Origin: Desulfobacterales bacterium
GTDB lineage: Bacteria > Desulfobacterota > Desulfobacteria > Desulfobacterales > UBA2174_A
Direction: 5' to 3'
NCBI GenBank assembly: GCA_025454075.1
Contig: JALOPD010000137.1
Location: 1-8,996, forward strand
DNA: 8,996 nt
In this document: one piece after another, positions 6,877 to 8,996 of the stretch
How positions within the stretch are numbered: the first letter of the stretch is position 1
How the letters are laid out: each line of letters opens with the position of its first letter
Made by a program: the position numbers and the translations under genes
Notes under the pieces: generated by a model
Told to the model about the DNA's origin: nothing
What the model saw: the letters and a program-made list of their open reading frames with translations, nothing else
Database searches by the model: none

Positions 6877-7857
6877 TCACGCGGCGGGGCTGCGGTCGTC
6901 GTCTTCGAGCAGGAGACGTTTCAAGCGTTCGATCTCATTGGAGACGGCCTTTTCGATGGCCTGTTGGATGATCGACTCGATGGTGCCGCCCAGCTTGCGC
7001 TCGATGACGCGCTCGATCGCCGCCTCGATCTCGGCGGACGAAAGGCCGGAGGCGATTGCTGTCTCGGCGCTTTCCGAAGCCGGCGGGGGGGAGCCCGGTT
7101 CCGGTTCGGCCGGCGGCTGGAAGACGGCGGCCGCCGCCGCGGATGCGGTTAAAGCGCCGGCCTCGGCGGCGAGAGCGGGCGCCATGTCGGTCTCCGGCAA
7201 AGCGGACTCGACGTGCGCGGCGAAAACATCGAGGGCGGATGTTTCGCGACCGGAGACCGTGCCCCAATCAAGGGCCGTTGCTTCCGAGGGTGCGTCGGCG
7301 GCAGCCGGCTCGGACGGAGGCGCCGCCGGGTCCAGATCGTCGAACCAGACGATTTCGTCGTCGATTTCCTCCTCCTCGATGTCGAGCAGTTCCAGGCCCT
7401 CGTCTGCCTCCGGCTCTGAGTCTTTTTTTGCCGGCGAGGGCCCTGCCAGGATCTCTTCCACGTCGAGGATGTCCTCCGCATTGAGGATCTCCTCCGCATC
7501 GAGGAGTTGCTCGTCGAACTCGGAGACCTCCTCTATCTCGTTGCCGCGTGGAGTCGGCCGGTTGTCGCTCTCGACGGATTTCAATGCCGCGTCCGCTTCG
7601 GAACCTGCTTCCGCGCCGGCCGGGGTCTCGTCGTCCTCTTCATCGAAATCAAAGCTTCCGAGATCGGCAAGGTCGGGGAGGTCGGCGGCGCCGGCGTCAG
7701 GCGTCGGGTCGCCGAAGTCGAGCAGCCTTCGCTCCAACTCGGAAAGGGGCTGCCGAGGGTTTTCCTCCGGAAGTTCCTCCACGAGGTCGATGATCTCCTC
7801 ATCCCCGTCGGGCGCCGTCGGTCGGGACGGCGGCTCTTTTTTCCATATGTCGCTCAT
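6877..7857 (-). CDS. Acidic, largely disordered protein with C-terminal amphipathic helices (PopZ-like architecture)
   Basis: Function not recognised. The 326-residue product has a short N-terminus (MSDIWKKEPPSRP) followed by an acidic, hydrophobic-dotted motif (GDEEIIDLVEELPEE). A long region rich in Asp, Glu, Ala and Pro comes next, including a three-fold hexapeptide repeat around LDAEEI. The C-terminal 45 or so residues (from SSAEIEAAIERVIERK to IERLKRLLLEDDD) look like two amphipathic helices. There are no membrane segments and no signal peptide. The plan (short N-terminal motif, acidic Pro-rich spacer, C-terminal helical oligomerisation region) resembles PopZ/DUF2497 polar hub proteins; this is architectural analogy, not shown homology. 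Start ATG 7855-7857 is fixed by AGGAGG (7863-7868) with 5-nt spacing. An upstream in-frame ATG at 7918-7920 would add 21 unlike, basic residues. It is divergent from rsmE and in the same direction as valS. Confidence 0.85.
   Translation of the reverse strand: MSDIWKKEPPSRPTAPDGDEEIIDLVEELPEENPRQPLSELERRLLDFGDPTPDAGAADLPDLADLGSFDFDEEDDETPAGAEAGSEADAALKSVESDNRPTPRGNEIEEVSEFDEQLLDAEEILNAEDILDVEEILAGPSPAKKDSEPEADEGLELLDIEEEEIDDEIVWFDDLDPAAPPSEPAAADAPSEATALDWGTVSGRETSALDVFAAHVESALPETDMAPALAAEAGALTASAAAAAVFQPPAEPEPGSPPPASESAETAIASGLSSAEIEAAIERVIERKLGGTIESIIQQAIEKAVSNEIERLKRLLLEDDDRSPAA
7450..7503 (-). repeat. Three tandem 18-nt coding repeats in the acidic-protein gene
   Basis: Three adjacent 18-nt units (7486-7503, 7468-7485, 7450-7467 in reading order) encode LDAEEI, LNAEDI and LDVEEI. 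The units differ by only a few bases and stay in frame. They form an acidic strip with hydrophobic residues at fixed spacing, which could be a helix or a series of short binding motifs. The repeats are seen directly; the function is unknown. Confidence 0.75.
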
Positions 7858-7910
7858 GCGATCCTCCTCGCTTGCCGCGCGGTGCCGGCGAAAGTGCCGA
7901 TAATTGCAAA

Positions 7911-7939
7911 AAATTACCATGATATCCCGCCAAGATCAA
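7911..7939 (-). promoter_or_regulatory. Weak candidate promoter for the acidic-protein gene
   Basis: On the minus strand TTGATC (7934-7939) and TAATTT (7911-7916) are spaced by 17 nt, which would start transcription near 7904 and give a leader of about 47 nt. The -35 box is 4 of 6 and the -10 box only 3 of 6. The AT-rich patch at 7904-7920 is the main support in otherwise GC-rich DNA. Confidence 0.25.
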
Positions 7940-8028
7940 GCAGGCCGGGGGCACGCCTTGGGTGGGCGGCCGTCGCACGCGCCAGATCGTTCGCGTTCGT
8001 GCACGCGCAGCCATGCGAGAAAAAATGA

Positions 8029-8058
8029 TTTGCAGTTTTATTCCCCGATATCTTAAAT
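8029..8058 (+). promoter_or_regulatory. Weak candidate promoter for rsmE
   Basis: TTTGCA (8029-8034) and TTAAAT (8053-8058), spaced by 18 nt, lie in an AT-rich island 41 nt before the rsmE start. Both boxes are partial consensus matches (4 of 6). Predicted start of transcription is near 8065. No terminator or operator is apparent between here and rsmE. Confidence 0.3.
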
Positions 8059-8098
8059 TAGTGACGTTCCATAACTTCGGCAAACAAAAGGCAGGCGT

Positions 8099-8869
8099 AT
8101 GCGTTTTTTCTATGTCGAACCTTCTCAAATGACGGGATCCAAGGCGGTGCTTGAAGGATCCGAAGCCTCGCATGTCAAAAACGTGCTCAGGCTCAGGCGC
8201 GGGGCTGCGGTGGGGCTGGTCGACGGTGCGGGGTTCGAGTATACTGCGGTGATCGACCGGATCGTGCCCGGGCGGGTCGAGCTGGCGGTCACCGGCCGGC
8301 AGGCGGCCCCGGGTCAGGCGCCGGTCCGCATCGTCGTGGCGCAGGGCTGCCTGAAGGAAAAAAAGATGGACCGTGTGGTGCGCCACCTGTCGGAGCTGGG
8401 CGCCGCCCGCTGGGTCCCCTTCATCTGCGAACGCGCGGTGGCCCGGCCCGAATCCGATCGGGCCGCGTTTCGGCGGGAGCGCTGGCGCAAGATTGCAATC
8501 GAGTCCCTTAAGCAGTGTCGACGAGGCGATCTGATGGAGATCGCCGAGGTCATGAGCTTCGAAGAGGCGCTGGGGCAGGGCCGATCCTGCGCGGCGCGGA
8601 TCCTGTTCTGGGAAAAAGCCCCAGAACCACTGGCGGGGATCCGCGCATGGGAGCCGGCGGGAACGCTGCCGCCCGTCATGGTGATGCTGGGGCCGGAGGG
8701 AGGATTCACGGAGCATGAGGCGCGGGCGGCGGAGGCGGCGGGCTTTGCTCTGGCCGGCCTGGGCCCGCGGATTCTTAAGGCGGAAACCGCAGCCGTTGCG
8801 GCCTGCGCCCTCGTCCAGTATCTTTTCGGAGACCTGGGGTCGGGCCAAAAAAATCTTGACAAAGAATGA
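8099..8869 (+). CDS. rsmE: 16S rRNA (uracil1498-N3)-methyltransferase RsmE
   Basis: SAM-dependent SPOUT-class enzyme that methylates N3 of U1498 in 16S rRNA of the assembled 30S subunit; cytoplasmic; 256 residues, a normal family length. The N-terminal PUA-like RNA-binding part (about 1-70) carries SEASHVKNVLRLRRG (21-35). The catalytic part has the family segments ERAVAR (111-116) and RWRKIAIESLKQCRR (128-142). The knotted SAM-binding loops are LGPEGGFT (197-204) and LGPRILKAETA (221-231). Start ATG at 8099-8101 has AAAAGG seven bases upstream. The gene is divergent from the acidic-protein gene. Its last codons contain the -35 box of the downstream tRNA-Phe promoter. All diagnostic residues are present; no oddities. 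Confidence 0.97.
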   Translation: MRFFYVEPSQMTGSKAVLEGSEASHVKNVLRLRRGAAVGLVDGAGFEYTAVIDRIVPGRVELAVTGRQAAPGQAPVRIVVAQGCLKEKKMDRVVRHLSELGAARWVPFICERAVARPESDRAAFRRERWRKIAIESLKQCRRGDLMEIAEVMSFEEALGQGRSCAARILFWEKAPEPLAGIRAWEPAGTLPPVMVMLGPEGGFTEHEARAAEAAGFALAGLGPRILKAETAAVAACALVQYLFGDLGSGQKNLDKE

Positions 8870-8884
8870 GCGCTCACCTAAAAA
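8856..8884 (+). promoter_or_regulatory. Promoter for tRNA-Phe, overlapping the 3' end of rsmE
   Basis: A perfect TTGACA (8856-8861) lies inside the last codons of rsmE and is followed after 17 nt by TAAAAC (8879-8884), 4 of 6 matches. Transcription would begin near 8891, about 25 nt before the mature tRNA, leaving a short 5' leader for RNase P. No GC-rich discriminator is obvious. Confidence 0.55.
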
Positions 8885-8915
8885 CAGCAGGCTGAATACA
8901 GGTTTTGCAGTGCGT

Positions 8916-8991
8916 GCCGAGGTAGCTCAGTCGGTAGAGCAGGGGACTGAAAATCCCCGTGTCGGCAGTTCGATTCTGTCCCTCGGCACCA
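8916..8991 (+). tRNA. tRNA-Phe (anticodon GAA), CCA encoded
   Basis: Full cloverleaf of 76 nt. Acceptor stem GCCGAGG (8916-8922) pairs with CCTCGGC (8981-8987), followed by discriminator A and encoded CCA (8989-8991). D stem is GCTC/GAGC (8925-8928, 8937-8940). Anticodon stem GGGGA/TCCCC (8942-8946, 8954-8958) closes the loop CTGAAAA with anticodon GAA at 8949-8951. Variable loop is 5 nt. T stem GGCAG/CTGTC (8964-8968, 8976-8980, one G-U pair) closes the loop TTCGATT. It supplies phenylalanine to translation. Only five bases follow CCA, so whether it is a single gene or heads a tRNA cluster cannot be seen. Confidence 0.98.
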
Positions 8992-8996
8992 GTAAT

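Noticed and set aside
4660..7152. Open frame of 830 codons on the plus strand opposite valS
   Set aside because: It lies opposite valS, whose signature motifs are all intact. The translation is low-complexity, rich in Val, Gly, Asp, His and Gln, as expected for the mirror of a GC-rich coding frame, with no recognisable domain.
7975..8008. Direct repeat GCACGCGC at 7975-7982 and 8001-8008 as an operator pair
   Set aside because: An 8-base GC-only repeat is expected by chance in this composition, and no matching regulator or palindrome supports it.
7799..8848. Open frame of 349 codons on the minus strand opposite rsmE and the intergenic region
   Set aside because: RsmE on the plus strand carries all family signatures; this frame also runs through the rsmE promoter region and shows no domain.

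Overview
The window reads as a stretch of GC-rich bacterial chromosome made mostly of housekeeping genes. The gene set, the style of the acidic protein beside valS, and the rhomboid carrying a DnaJ-like tail point to a deltaproteobacterial (Desulfobacterota-like) genome. That placement is an inference from gene style, not from a search. There are no insertion sequences, phage genes, CRISPR arrays or other signs of horizontal transfer, and coding density is high.

Layout. (1) 1-1787, minus strand: lepA (elongation factor 4), complete except for its last few codons, which lie beyond the left edge. (2) 1788-2018: a divergent control region. It holds a good sigma-70 promoter facing right, two RNA hairpins of which the second is an intrinsic-terminator-like structure, and a possible lepA promoter facing left. 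(3) 2019-2954, plus strand: a REC-GGDEF response regulator (diguanylate cyclase) with an intact catalytic motif and intact inhibitory site, followed by a compact terminator. (4) 3126-4097, minus strand: a rhomboid intramembrane protease whose C-terminus resembles the DnaJ/CbpA substrate-binding domain. (5) 4081-6750, minus strand: valS, overlapping the rhomboid start by 17 nt. (6) 6877-7857, minus strand: a very acidic, largely disordered protein with C-terminal amphipathic helices, resembling PopZ-type hub proteins in architecture. (7) 8099-8869, plus strand: rsmE, 16S rRNA m3U1498 methyltransferase. (8) 8916-8991, plus strand: tRNA-Phe(GAA) with an encoded CCA, whose promoter overlaps the end of rsmE.

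How the genes fit together. Four loci (lepA, valS, rsmE, tRNA-Phe) serve translation. The acidic protein, valS and the rhomboid lie in the same direction and may be one transcription unit, with a 12-bp perfect hairpin between the first two. The c-di-GMP synthase stands alone, flanked by its own promoter and terminator. No gap reaches 300 bases. The 171-nt gap at 2955-3125 between convergent genes holds only the cyclase terminator, and the 241-nt divergent gap at 7858-8098 holds only weak promoter candidates.

The observations most worth following up are the attenuator-like leader in front of the diguanylate cyclase, the rhomboid-DnaJ-CTD fusion coupled to valS, and the PopZ-like acidic protein. 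I did not find a convincing wholly new multi-gene system.
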